From NCBI GenBank assembly GCA_035297265.1, contig DATGZH010000034.1:1-64000 (forward strand): a stretch of DNA of 64,000 bases. The letters run 5' to 3'. The translations under genes were made by a program, and so were the position numbers. Under the pieces are notes generated by a model. It was not told where the DNA came from and searched no databases. It was given only the letters and a program-made list of their open reading frames with translations. The stretch is from DATGZH01 sp035297265. GTDB taxonomy: Bacteria; Actinomycetota; Acidimicrobiia; Acidimicrobiales; RAAP-2. Each line of letters begins with the position of its first letter. Position 1 is the first letter of the stretch. Positions 17,547-26,608 of the stretch are shown in pieces.

Positions 17547-18254
17547 TCAGCCCGTCGGGCCGAAGCGCTCGACCCGGATCCGCTCCGTCGGCACCCCCGC
17601 GGCGACGAGGAGGTCCGAGGCGCCGTCGGCGAAACCGGCCGAGCCACAGACGTAGGCCGTGGCGTCCGACAGCAAGAGCGGCGCCAGGTCCTCCTCCGTC
17701 AATCGACCCGGCGCCCTCGTCGAGGAGGGTGGCGCCGTCCTCGTGTAGACGACGGTGGACTCGGGACCGGGGAGCTCGTCGGCGTAGTAGAGGTCCCCGG
17801 GGGCCCGCACCGAGACCACCAGCCGGACCCGGTCGGTCGTGCCGAGGCGACGGGCCAGCCGGAGCATGGCCATGAGCGGCACCACCCCCGAGCCGCCCCC
17901 GACGAGGACGGCCGGTGCGTCCCCGCTCCAGACGAACCAACCACCGATCGGTCCCCGCAGCTCGAGCTCGTCACCGACCATCACGTCGTCGTGGAGGAAC
18001 GACGAGACCTCCCCGTCCCCGAGGCGCTCCACGGTCAGCTCGATCTCGCTCGATCCGTCCGGGGCCGAGGCCACCGAGTAGGAGCGGGAGGCCGTGTAGC
18101 CGTCGGGCGCGCTGAGCCGGACGATGTAGTGCTGTCCCGCCCGCAACGCCGGGGCTGACGGGAGGCGGAACCGGAACGTCTTGGCGGTCTTCGTCTCGGG
18201 ACGGATCTCGACCACCGTCGCCTGCTCCCACGCGTGGCGGGTCGGAAGGGCCAT
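17547..18254 (-). CDS. FAD/NAD(P)-binding oxidoreductase (ferredoxin-reductase-like)
   Basis: A 235-residue reductase of the FNR-like family: the FAD-binding RSYSVASAPD motif (R-x-Y-S), GPIGGWFVW, the NAD(P)-binding GGGSGVVPLMAMLRL, and a C-terminal AYVCGSAGFADGASDLL. It lacks a 2Fe-2S domain. AGGGGG about 10 nt upstream overlaps the end of the molybdopterin oxidoreductase gene, from which it is 5 bp apart. The pairing suggests it supplies or removes electrons for that enzyme. Confidence 0.88.
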   Translation of the reverse strand: MALPTRHAWEQATVVEIRPETKTAKTFRFRLPSAPALRAGQHYIVRLSAPDGYTASRSYSVASAPDGSSEIELTVERLGDGEVSSFLHDDVMVGDELELRGPIGGWFVWSGDAPAVLVGGGSGVVPLMAMLRLARRLGTTDRVRLVVSVRAPGDLYYADELPGPESTVVYTRTAPPSSTRAPGRLTEEDLAPLLLSDATAYVCGSAGFADGASDLLVAAGVPTERIRVERFGPTG

Positions 18255-18259
18255 GTCGT

Positions 18260-18871
18260 TCAGTCCCCCTGGTAGCGCTGCTCGAGCCAGGGGTCGCCCC
18301 GGTCGTGGTAGCCGTTCTGCTCCCAGAAGCCCGGCTCGTCGTGGTCGAGGAGCCGGAGGCCCGCCACCCACTTGGCGCTCTTCCAGAAGTAGAGGTGCGG
18401 GACGAGCAGGCGGGCCGGACCGCCGTGGTCCACCGCCAAGGGCGCCCCCGCGTAGTCCCAGACCACCCAGGCCTGGCCGTTCGTCACGTCGGCCAAGGGA
18501 AGGTTCGTCGTGTAGCCGGTGTGGGAGAAGGCCAGCACGTAGGTGGCCTCGGGCTTCGGCCGGGCCACGGCGAGCAGTGTGTCGACCGACACGCCGCTGA
18601 AGCTGACGCCGAGCTTCGACCACGTGGTGACGCAGTGGATGTCCCCGTCGAACGTCGACGGTGGGAGGGCGTGGATCTCGTCCCACGTCCACGTGGTGGG
18701 CTGGTCGACCAGCCCCTCGACCCGGAACGTCCACGTCGCCGTGTCGAGCTTCGGGGTGACCTCGGCCGTCAGCACCGGCCACGTCGGTCCGGCGTCGTAC
18801 TGGCCCGGGGGGAGGCGGGGGTCGCGCGTCGCCTGACCCCGGCCGGCGAAGCCTCTCGTGAACTTGGCCAT
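18260..18871 (-). CDS. Sulfite-oxidase-like molybdopterin oxidoreductase
   Basis: A 203-residue protein of the oxidoreductase molybdopterin-binding (SUOX/YedY-type) family: LTAEVTPKLDTATWTFRVEGLV, then DIHCVTTWSKLG with the Mo-ligating Cys80, then GYTTNLPLADV and GGPARLLVPHLYFWKSAKWVAGL. It lacks a Tat signal, so it is probably cytosolic, unlike MsrP. A perfect GGAGG lies 7 nt before the ATG. It forms a two-gene operon with the flavin reductase, a pairing known in actinobacteria. The substrate is unknown. Confidence 0.9.
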   Translation of the reverse strand: MAKFTRGFAGRGQATRDPRLPPGQYDAGPTWPVLTAEVTPKLDTATWTFRVEGLVDQPTTWTWDEIHALPPSTFDGDIHCVTTWSKLGVSFSGVSVDTLLAVARPKPEATYVLAFSHTGYTTNLPLADVTNGQAWVVWDYAGAPLAVDHGGPARLLVPHLYFWKSAKWVAGLRLLDHDEPGFWEQNGYHDRGDPWLEQRYQGD

Positions 18872-18912
18872 GGCCGTACCTCCGTGCGCCTCGACCCTAC
18901 CGGTGCCGGCGT

Positions 18913-21057
18913 TCAGGCGGCGACGGCGTGGGCCAGGTGGACGGTGACACCGGCCGTCCCGGGCCGCAGCGTCACCGTCCCGGTGGCCGAGTCGACCCGG
19001 CCGGACGACGCCGAGGCGACGTTGCCGAGGAAGGCCGGCAGCTGGAACAGCACGCCCCCGCTCGGGCGCTGGCCGGAGAGGGCGAGCGTGACCGTCTGGC
19101 CGTGCCAGGTCACCTTGAGCCCGAGGCGGTGGCCGTCGGTCGTGGGGAACCGGGCGACGATGTAGGAGCCGGTCCGGGCCAGCCAGGCGTCGGGCACGCC
19201 CCGGCCGACCACCACCGAGCCGTCGGACCGGGCGGCGACGAGCGAGTCGAGCAGCACCTTGTTGGCGTTGGCCATGCCCCAGGCGTGGGGCGACGAGCCC
19301 TGTCCCGACGCCGGGTGGCTCCCGACCCAGGGCGAAGCCGCCGGCGGCGACACGCTCTCCCACCACGAGTAGGGGCCGCTCTGGGTCCGGTCGATCATGA
19401 ACTCGTAGCTCAAGATGCCCTGGTCCCGGAAGCGGCGGCCGGCGAGGCCCCAGCCGCCGTAGCCGGCGTTGTACCCCGTCGAGTACCAGTCGTCCGGGTA
19501 GCCACCGAACGTGTCGGGCGGGAGCTTGCCGCGCAGCCGGCCGAACCCGTAGGCGTAGGTGGCGTCGATGAGCGAGAGCCCCGGGCCATAGACGGGCGCA
19601 CCGAAGAGCGGCGCGTCCCAGGCCCAGCGGCCCGAGTCGAAGGGCGCCGCCCAGTTGGCGTCCTCGGGGTTGGCGCAACGGTTGGCCGTGTTCGGTTGGA
19701 GGATCGAGCACGGGATGTAGTCGAGGTCGAACTTGGCGATCGTCGACTCGAGCGTCTGGTTGGTCGCCGTGAGCAGGCTGTCATACTCCCCCGTCGCCCA
19801 CTGCACCTCGCTCGTGTCGCCGACCCGCATGGCGATGTAGCGGTACGCAGCCAGGCCCATCAGGGCCTCGAAGTCGTCGATCGTCCAGTAACCGTTGGTG
19901 TCGATGTCGTTGGTCACCTCCATGATCCCGCCGGGTCCGGTCCGATCGGCGGCAATGGCATGGGCCGCGTCTTCGATGCTCGGTTGGGGCGGCGAACCGG
20001 GCCCCTCGGTGGCGAAGTTGGCCTTGACGAGCTCGAGGTCACCGGTCTTCAGCAGGTACACCGCCCAGGGCCAGGGGTAGGTCCAGAGCCCGTCCACGTA
20101 CTGGCCCACCTGTGCGAACTGCTCTGCCTGAGCGACGACGGATCGGGCCTCGAGCAGCAAGTCGGCCGCGCCGGTGAAGTACCCCTGCGTGAAGAGGTTG
20201 GCGAGGATGCCGACGACGTCGTGGCTGTACTCCCCCTCGTAGCCGTTGACGCCGTCGTCGAGGTCGTTCCCTTCACGGGCGATCTGGGTGTAGATGAAGC
20301 CGCTCTTGTAGGCGTCGACCAATTGGGGGTTGGGCACCGAGATCGCGGCGATCTGCGCGAGCTGTCCGTTCCAGAAGGCCCGCATGTGGGCGAAGTGCTG
20401 GGTGAAGCTGCCGGCCGACGCCATCTGCGCCGCGGTGGGCCACGGGTAGTCCTGCCCGAAACGGTCGACGGCGACGACGTAGTCGTGGACGGCGTGGCCG
20501 TGGGGGGCAACGTCGTCCGGAGCGGTGTTCAGAGGGACGAGCTCCGGTGAGGGCTCCGGAGCCGCCGCGATCCGGCGGCCGGTCGGGTTGGTCACCGCCA
20601 CCCGGGCGTAGAGGAGCACGTAGGCGTCACCGGCCAGGACGACCCGGTCGCCGAACTCGGTGATCGACACGAGCGCCCCGTCGTGCGGGAAGGACGTGAC
20701 GAGCGCCGGGAGGTAGCCGTCAGCGTTGGTCCAGCTGGTCCTCGTGCCGGTGTAGATCCCGAACCCGTAGCTCTTGAAGACCCCGTTCTCCACGAAGAAG
20801 CTCCCGCCGAGGCAGGCCACCACGCCGTTGTGGTTGCCCTGCCAGCCCATCGCCGACGCCGTCCCGTCGACACCGGTGAAGTACCCGTTGACGTTGAGCG
20901 TGCACGTGTACGGGCTCGTTGGACCCCCCACGGGGCTGGCGGCACCGGACGGCGAACCCCCGGCCCCGATCGCCGAGGCGACACAGGCGAGCGCGAGCAC
21001 CCACCGGACGAGACGACCGCCGTCGGAGGGGCGTCGGACGGGCGACCACCACCGCAT
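18913..21057 (-). CDS. Secreted six-hairpin glycosidase-like protein
   Basis: A protein of about 714 residues with an N-terminal signal peptide (GGRLVRWVLALACVASAIGAGG, cleaved near residue 40). The middle region has the repeated helical, aromatic-rich character of an (alpha/alpha)6 glycosidase, with acidic stretches GNDLDDGVNGYEGEYSHDVVGIL, VDGLWTYPWPWAVYLL, EVTNDIDTNGYWTIDDFEAL and TYAYGFGRLRG. The C-terminal 90 residues look like a beta-sandwich. This resembles glucoamylase/GH15- or GH65-like proteins, but no exact family or catalytic pair can be assigned. The ATG at 21057 is chosen from the signal peptide; its ribosome site is weak. Confidence 0.62.
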   Translation of the reverse strand: MRWWSPVRRPSDGGRLVRWVLALACVASAIGAGGSPSGAASPVGGPTSPYTCTLNVNGYFTGVDGTASAMGWQGNHNGVVACLGGSFFVENGVFKSYGFGIYTGTRTSWTNADGYLPALVTSFPHDGALVSITEFGDRVVLAGDAYVLLYARVAVTNPTGRRIAAAPEPSPELVPLNTAPDDVAPHGHAVHDYVVAVDRFGQDYPWPTAAQMASAGSFTQHFAHMRAFWNGQLAQIAAISVPNPQLVDAYKSGFIYTQIAREGNDLDDGVNGYEGEYSHDVVGILANLFTQGYFTGAADLLLEARSVVAQAEQFAQVGQYVDGLWTYPWPWAVYLLKTGDLELVKANFATEGPGSPPQPSIEDAAHAIAADRTGPGGIMEVTNDIDTNGYWTIDDFEALMGLAAYRYIAMRVGDTSEVQWATGEYDSLLTATNQTLESTIAKFDLDYIPCSILQPNTANRCANPEDANWAAPFDSGRWAWDAPLFGAPVYGPGLSLIDATYAYGFGRLRGKLPPDTFGGYPDDWYSTGYNAGYGGWGLAGRRFRDQGILSYEFMIDRTQSGPYSWWESVSPPAASPWVGSHPASGQGSSPHAWGMANANKVLLDSLVAARSDGSVVVGRGVPDAWLARTGSYIVARFPTTDGHRLGLKVTWHGQTVTLALSGQRPSGGVLFQLPAFLGNVASASSGRVDSATGTVTLRPGTAGVTVHLAHAVAA

Positions 21058-21177
21058 GGGTCTGCACTCTCGCGCGTCGGTGCCGGACGATCGAGCGGCG
21101 CCCGGTCCCGCCCTCGCCTGCGCCCCATCGGTGTGACCCGGCGTAGGCACGCACATGGATCTAGAGAGCAACGCGAG

Positions 21178-21183
21178 TACGAT
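21178..21183 (+). promoter_or_regulatory. Possible -10 box (TACGAT) for the propeller protein gene
   Basis: TACGAT lies in a short AT-richer patch 33 bp before the GTG at 21216 and upstream of its GGAGGGGG ribosome site. Confidence 0.4.
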
Positions 21184-21215
21184 TTCCAGGCTGGGAACCA
21201 GGAGGGGGTGACCGC

Positions 21216-23234
21216 GTGGCGTCGAGGGGGTCGTCGTACCGCCGTACCGCCCGGCCGCGCCCGATGGCTGGGCTCGGCCGGCGATGGATCACCGCCTCGG
21301 CTGGGACGTTGACGTTGGCCGGCCTGCTCGTGACGGCGATCGCGCTGGGGCCGCCGGCCGGCGCCTCGCCCACCTGGACCATCGCCACGGCGCCGAGCCC
21401 GAGCGACAGCTCGCTCGACGCCGTCGCCTGCACCGGGGCCAACGCCTGCTGGACGGTCGGGAGCAGCGGCGCCTCCAGCCTCATCGAGTCCTGGAACGGG
21501 ACCATCTGGAAGACGGTCACCAGCCCCAACGTCGCCGGCCAGATCAACCTCCTGAACGGCGTGTCGTGCGGGAGCGCGAACTTCTGCGTCGCGGTCGGGA
21601 CGTACTACAACGGCTCCACCGACTACCAGACCCTCATCGAGCAGTGGAACGGGACGAGTTGGAGCATCGTGGCCAGTCCCGACCCCGACAGCTTCAACTG
21701 GCTGAACGCGGTGGTCTGCACCGGATCGAGCTTCTGCCAGGCAGTCGGCTATCACAGCGGCGGCGGCGCCAACAGCACGCTGGTCGAGATGTGGAACGGA
21801 GCGACCTGGTCCGTGGCCACGAGCCCCGATCCCGGGAGTGACAACACGCTCTACGACGTCTCGTGCACGAGCCAGAGCTCCTGCGTGGCCGTGGGCAACG
21901 ACACCGCCGGGGTCGAGCAGACGCTCGTCGAGACCTGGAACGGCACGACCTGGTCCGTCACCCCGAGCGCCAATGTGGCGCTCTCACTGAACTACCTCTA
22001 CGGGGTCACCTGCACGAGCTCGACCTCGTGCATCGCCGTGGGCTCGGACAACAACGGGGGGCCATCGGAGAGCCTCGTCCAGTCGTGGAACGGCAGCACC
22101 TGGTCCCTCGTCACGAGCCCGGACCCCGGGACCTCGGGGAACCAGCTGGAGCACGTGAGCTGCGCCGCCGCCAACAGTTGCGTCGCCGTCGGTTACGAGC
22201 AGAGCGGCGGCGGGCCCCAGGACACCCTGATCGCGTCCTTCGACGGGACGTCGTGGACGACGACGGCCAGTCCCGACCCGGCCGGGAGCACACAGAACAT
22301 CTTGTGGGGGGTGAGCTGCGTCAGCTCGGAGGCGTGCCAGGCGGCGGGCAACGACGAGAACGGGGTCACGCTAGGCACGCTCGTCGAGTCCGGCACGTCA
22401 CCGAGCGCGCCCCCGCCGCCTCCGCCCCCGGCCCCGGTGGTCCACGGCTACTGGCTCGTCGGCGGCGACGGCGGGATCTTCACGTTCGGCTCGGCCGCTT
22501 TCTACGGCTCCACCGGCTCGATGGTGCTCCAACGGCCGGTCGTGGGCATCACCCCGACGGCCGACGACGGGGGGTACTGGCTGGTGGCCTCCGACGGAGG
22601 GCTGTTCTCCTTCGGCGACTCGCACTACGACGGCTCGATCCCCGGTCTCGGCATCAGCCCGGCCGGCACGCCCGGGGCCGCCCGCAGGCTCGCCGCGCCG
22701 ATCGTCGGCATGGTGCCGAGCGCCGACGGCGGCGGCTACTTCATGGTGGGATCCGACGGCGGCGTCTTCGCCTTCGGCGACGCCGACTACGAGGGGTCGT
22801 GCCCGGGCATCGGGGGCTGCAACGGCCCGGCGGTGGCGGTGGTCCCGGACGCCACGAACCGGGGCTACTGGGTCGTCACGACCACCGGGTCGGTCTACGG
22901 CTTCGGTGACGCCGCCTACCTGGGCTCGGTGACCTCGCCGAGCGCCCCGGTCACCTCGGCGGTGCGGACGCCCGACGGCCAGGGCTACTGGGTCCTCCTC
23001 GCCAACGGGGCCGTCGACCCGTTCGGTGACGCCGCCGGTCTCGGCTCCCTCGTGCCCGGCCAGGCGGCCGCGGGGCTCGACCCGGCCACAGCCATCTTCA
23101 CCACCGCCGACGGCCAGGGCTACTGGGTGGCCACGGCCGCCGGCGCGGTCTACCGGTTCGGTGACGCGCCGTCGGACGGCAGCATGGCCGGCCAGCGGCT
23201 GAACGCGCCGATCGTCGCGGCCACCGGCTGGTAG
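21216..23234 (+). CDS. Secreted repeat protein, two kinds of beta-propeller-like repeat
   Basis: A 672-residue exported protein. A signal peptide (ITASAGTLTLAGLLVTAIALG, ending near 49) leads into about eight repeats of roughly 48 residues with the pattern LVESWNGTTWSVxTSPDP...LxxVSCTSxxxCVAVG, each with paired cysteines. A Pro stretch follows, then about six repeats of a GYWLVxxDGGIFxFGxAxFYGS type, the actinobacterial propeller-like repeat. No catalytic domain is visible, so a binding or adhesive role is likely. GGAGGGGG lies 7 nt before the GTG start. Confidence 0.82.
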   Translation: MASRGSSYRRTARPRPMAGLGRRWITASAGTLTLAGLLVTAIALGPPAGASPTWTIATAPSPSDSSLDAVACTGANACWTVGSSGASSLIESWNGTIWKTVTSPNVAGQINLLNGVSCGSANFCVAVGTYYNGSTDYQTLIEQWNGTSWSIVASPDPDSFNWLNAVVCTGSSFCQAVGYHSGGGANSTLVEMWNGATWSVATSPDPGSDNTLYDVSCTSQSSCVAVGNDTAGVEQTLVETWNGTTWSVTPSANVALSLNYLYGVTCTSSTSCIAVGSDNNGGPSESLVQSWNGSTWSLVTSPDPGTSGNQLEHVSCAAANSCVAVGYEQSGGGPQDTLIASFDGTSWTTTASPDPAGSTQNILWGVSCVSSEACQAAGNDENGVTLGTLVESGTSPSAPPPPPPPAPVVHGYWLVGGDGGIFTFGSAAFYGSTGSMVLQRPVVGITPTADDGGYWLVASDGGLFSFGDSHYDGSIPGLGISPAGTPGAARRLAAPIVGMVPSADGGGYFMVGSDGGVFAFGDADYEGSCPGIGGCNGPAVAVVPDATNRGYWVVTTTGSVYGFGDAAYLGSVTSPSAPVTSAVRTPDGQGYWVLLANGAVDPFGDAAGLGSLVPGQAAAGLDPATAIFTTADGQGYWVATAAGAVYRFGDAPSDGSMAGQRLNAPIVAATGW

Positions 23235-23238
23235 GGAG

Positions 23239-24201
23239 TCAGGACCCGCCGAACGCGAAGTCCTCCAGCAGCGCCACGAGCGCGAGCGGCTGGTCGCTCT
23301 GGACGGCGTGGCCCGCGCCCCCGACCACCTCGAGACGCATCGACGGGAGGCGGCGCTGCATCTCGGCCACGTCGGCGTCCCACACGAACTTCGACAGTCC
23401 ACCCCGGACGAACATCGTCGGGATCCCGATGCGGCTCACGTCCTCCCAGAGCGACGTGAAGTCGGCCCACTTGCCCCGTTGCGGGTCGTCAGATCGCTCG
23501 TCGCGCGGCCCGAACAGGTCGTAGCGCCAGCGCCACTTGCCGTCGGCGTGGCGGACGGCGTTGTGCCGGACGCCCCGCCGGACGCCCGAGGCGGCGCGGT
23601 AGGGGCTGAGCGCCACCGCGGTGTCGGCCATCTCCTCGAACGAGTCGTACGCCGGGGCCCCGCCGATCAGGGACACGGTGCCCCGCTCCATCGTGGTCAG
23701 CTCGCGGGTCGGGTCGTTGACCTGGGGGGTGACGTCGACGATGACCGCCCGGTGGCAGAGCTCGGGCCGGGTGGCGGCCAGCCGGATGGTGGTGGCGCCC
23801 CCGAGCGACATCCCGACGACGGCCCGGACGCTCCCGGCCACGTCGCCCAGGATCCCGGCCACGGCCTCGGCGTTCATCCACGGTCCGTAGTTCCGGTCGG
23901 GCCGCCGGTAGGAGCGGCCGTGGCCCGGGAGGTCGACGGCCCAGACCGGCCGGCCGAGGGCCAGGGCGACGTAGTCCCAGGTGTGGGCGTTCTGCCCGCC
24001 CCCGTGCAGGAACACGATCTCGGGGTCGGCCTCGCCCCACACGATCACGCTGAGCGGCTCGTGGGCGGCGCCCCTGATCTCCCGGCGCTCCACCTTCGGC
24101 CGACCGGGCCACGGCAGGCCGATCTCCTCGGCGTTCTCGTGAAGGAGCCCGAACTCGTCGTAGTCCTCGTCCACGAGCGTGTCCTCGAGCTTCAGCGTCA
24201 C
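23239..24201 (-). CDS. Alpha/beta-hydrolase
   Basis: A 320-residue hydrolase with the oxyanion-hole motif FLHGGGQNAHTW, VDLPGHGRS, the nucleophile elbow GMSLGG (Ser) and a C-terminal GGAGHAVQSDQP carrying the catalytic His. The GTG start has GAGG about 10 nt upstream. It is the last gene of a minus-strand run with a CrtC-like protein, an acyl-CoA dehydrogenase, an LLM oxidoreductase and an amidohydrolase. A ring-opening (C-C bond) or ester hydrolase in that pathway is plausible but unproven. Confidence 0.88.
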   Translation of the reverse strand: MTLKLEDTLVDEDYDEFGLLHENAEEIGLPWPGRPKVERREIRGAAHEPLSVIVWGEADPEIVFLHGGGQNAHTWDYVALALGRPVWAVDLPGHGRSYRRPDRNYGPWMNAEAVAGILGDVAGSVRAVVGMSLGGATTIRLAATRPELCHRAVIVDVTPQVNDPTRELTTMERGTVSLIGGAPAYDSFEEMADTAVALSPYRAASGVRRGVRHNAVRHADGKWRWRYDLFGPRDERSDDPQRGKWADFTSLWEDVSRIGIPTMFVRGGLSKFVWDADVAEMQRRLPSMRLEVVGGAGHAVQSDQPLALVALLEDFAFGGS

Positions 24202-24208
24202 GTCCGTC

Positions 24209-25264
24209 TCACCTCGCCTTCTGCAGCTCGCCCAACATCTTGGAGAAGTGCTCGGGTGACCAGCCGTCCTGGTCCTCGCCCCAGCCGACGAGGCCGTCGT
24301 ACTCCCAGCGCATCAAGGCGTTGGCCCCGGCCCCCCGCTCGGTCATCCAGCTGACGGCCACGCCCTCGGCCTCCATCTGTCGTCCGCCGACGTCAACGAG
24401 CTCGACCGCCATGTGGCTGCTCCACCCGGTCGCCGGGTCCCGGTCGTTTCTCATCCGGCTCTTCGTCTTGTCCAGCCGGGCCAAGCGGCCGTCCCGGAGC
24501 AGCCAGCCGACGTTCAAAGGCGACCAGCCGGCGGCGTCGCCGTCCTGGGGCCGGACGAAGCCCAGGAACCCGGTTGCTCCGTCGGTGTGGCCGAAGATGT
24601 ACTGGATCCGTCCCCGGCCGCGCTCCCGCTCGACCTCGCGCCACCGGGGACCGCCCGGGGCGGTGACCCGGTGCACCGGAGGCGGGCCGGACGGTTTGGT
24701 GCTCACGGCGTGGGGCCCGCCTCGGGGCCCCCACGTGCGGTCGCGGACCGAGTAGCAGTCGATGGGGATGCGCTCACCGCCGAGGGTGAGCTCGCCCACG
24801 ACGTGGCCGAGCTGGTCGAGGTGCGGGTTCTGCATCATCGGTGGCTCACCCGGGGTGAACCGTTGCGGCGGCAGCACGCTCCGGTGCTCGAGCTCGATGC
24901 GGCAGTTCCCCCCGTCGTCGGCGTAGGCCACGTGGTAGTCCATCAACGGCTCGAGCATCTTCACCGAGAAGCCCCCGGCCGGGAAGGTGATGTCGCGGAG
25001 ATCGGCGTCCGCCGCCATGGGAGCCTCGGCCACCTTGCGGTAGTAGGCGAGCCGTGCGGGATCCGATCCCGAGGGGTCCCAGACGAAGACCCGCCACGTC
25101 ACCGTCCCCTGGTTCGTGCGGACCGCGGCGTGCAACCACCCACCCGTCCGGCGCTCGGGGACGTTGAACGACCACCACGTGGTCTCCGTCCAGTCGGGGT
25201 CGTCGGTCGGCGAGTGGTAGGTGTCGTCCTCGGGGACGAACGGGGTGTCCGCGGTGATCGTCAC
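24209..25264 (-). CDS. CrtC/DUF7064-DUF7065-like protein of unknown function
   Basis: A 351-residue protein rich in Trp and Gly with lipocalin-like beta character: DPDWTETTWWSFNVPERRTGGWLH at the N-terminus, then CYSVRDRTWGPRGG and FGHTDGATGFLGFVRPQ. These features recall actinobacterial proteins labelled DUF7064/7065, distantly related to hydroxyneurosporene-synthase (CrtC)-like domains; I recognise the type but not a reaction. The GTG start has a GGAG 8 nt upstream. It sits 22 bp after the acyl-CoA dehydrogenase and 7 bp before the hydrolase, so it belongs to the same catabolic unit. Confidence 0.65.
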   Translation of the reverse strand: MTITADTPFVPEDDTYHSPTDDPDWTETTWWSFNVPERRTGGWLHAAVRTNQGTVTWRVFVWDPSGSDPARLAYYRKVAEAPMAADADLRDITFPAGGFSVKMLEPLMDYHVAYADDGGNCRIELEHRSVLPPQRFTPGEPPMMQNPHLDQLGHVVGELTLGGERIPIDCYSVRDRTWGPRGGPHAVSTKPSGPPPVHRVTAPGGPRWREVERERGRGRIQYIFGHTDGATGFLGFVRPQDGDAAGWSPLNVGWLLRDGRLARLDKTKSRMRNDRDPATGWSSHMAVELVDVGGRQMEAEGVAVSWMTERGAGANALMRWEYDGLVGWGEDQDGWSPEHFSKMLGELQKAR

Positions 25265-25286
25265 GTCGCCGTCTCCGCCCGAGCGG

Positions 25287-26498
25287 TCAGTGTCGGGCCG
25301 CCGGGTTCTGCATGATGTCCCTGAAGGGGACGTCCCGGTCGACCTGGGGCTCTTTCGGCAGACCGAGCACCCGCTCGCCGATCGTGTTGCGCTGGATCTC
25401 GCTCGTCCCGCCCGCGATGGCGGTCATCGGCGAGAAGGTGCAGGCCAGGGCGAGGATGCCACCGTCGGGATCGCCGTCCTCCCAGGCCAGCGCGGCCGGG
25501 CCACCGAGGGCCATGCCGAGGTTGGACGACTGGCGGGCCAAGAGGGCCGTGGCCAGCTTGGCCACCGAGCCCTTCGACCCGACGGGTAGCCCCGCCGCGA
25601 TCTCGTCGCGCATCTTCTGGCCCATGTAGGCGAGCACCTTCTCGGCGACGTAGAGCTTGGCCAGCTCCTGGCGGACGACCGGGTCCGAGGCCAGGTGTCG
25701 CCGGCGGGCGAGGTCGATGAAGCGGCTCGAGGCCGGCCGCGACCAGCTCGCCCCGCTGCCCCCCGCCCCGGTCCCGGCACCGAGGGCCAGCCGCTCGTGG
25801 GTGAGCATCGCCGTCAGCGCCCGCCACCCGTCGTTCTCCTTCCCGACGAGGTCGGTCACCGGCACGCAGACGTCGTCCAGGAACACCTCGTTGAAGTGGG
25901 CGTCCCCGGTCATCTGGCGCAGCGGTCTGATCGTGACCCCGGGAGCCTGCAGGTCGACGATGAACATGGAGAGGCCCTGGTGCTTGGGCACGCTGGCGTC
26001 GGTCCGGGCCATGCACAGGGCGAAGTCGGACTGCATGGCCCCCGAGGTCCAGACCTTCTGTCCGTTGAGCAGGTACTCGTCGCCGTCCCGGGCGGCTCTC
26101 GTCTGGAGGCCCGCCAGGTCCGAGCCGGCGCCGGGCTCGGACAGGAGCTGGGTCCAGGCCTCGTCGCCCCGGATCATGCGGGGCACGTGGGCGCGGATCT
26201 GCTCGTCGGTCCCGAAGTCGAGCAGCGTCGGCGCGCAGATCCCGGTCGTCACGGCCTCGCCCAAGGGCGGCAACTGGTAGCCGGCGGCCTCCTCGTCCCA
26301 GACCCTCTGGTGCTCCGGGGTGAGCCCCTGGCCGCCGTAGGCCTGGTCGAGGGTGAGCCCGAGCAGCCCGGCGTCCCAGAGGGCCGAACGAAAGGCGCGG
26401 GCCCCGACCACGTCGGTGGGATCGGCGGACTGGTAGGTGTCGGCGTTGTCCTGCAGCCAGGTCCGGGCCTTGGTGCGGAAGGCCTCGAGCTCGATCAT
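25287..26498 (-). CDS. Acyl-CoA dehydrogenase
   Basis: A 403-residue FAD enzyme: TQLLSEPGAGSDLAGLQTRA (flavin loop), LNGQKVWTSGA, TGDAHFNEVFLDDVCVP and the C-terminal AGGTSEIQRNTIGERVLGLPKEP. The length is normal for the family. GGAGG lies 8 nt before the ATG. It sits in the middle of the five-gene minus-strand catabolic run and is most likely to act on the CoA ester handled there. Order relative to the hydrolase and amidohydrolase suggests degradation of a ring or branched compound, which is inference. Confidence 0.93.
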   Translation of the reverse strand: MIELEAFRTKARTWLQDNADTYQSADPTDVVGARAFRSALWDAGLLGLTLDQAYGGQGLTPEHQRVWDEEAAGYQLPPLGEAVTTGICAPTLLDFGTDEQIRAHVPRMIRGDEAWTQLLSEPGAGSDLAGLQTRAARDGDEYLLNGQKVWTSGAMQSDFALCMARTDASVPKHQGLSMFIVDLQAPGVTIRPLRQMTGDAHFNEVFLDDVCVPVTDLVGKENDGWRALTAMLTHERLALGAGTGAGGSGASWSRPASSRFIDLARRRHLASDPVVRQELAKLYVAEKVLAYMGQKMRDEIAAGLPVGSKGSVAKLATALLARQSSNLGMALGGPAALAWEDGDPDGGILALACTFSPMTAIAGGTSEIQRNTIGERVLGLPKEPQVDRDVPFRDIMQNPAARH

Positions 26499-26608
26499 GC
26501 GGTCGTCCTCCTACGCCCCGCGGGGAAGTGGTACCTCGGTCGCCTTCCTACCACCGCTGCACCGCTTCCACGGTCCGAGCGCCCAGCCGGGTGTCGACGA
26601 CTTCGGCC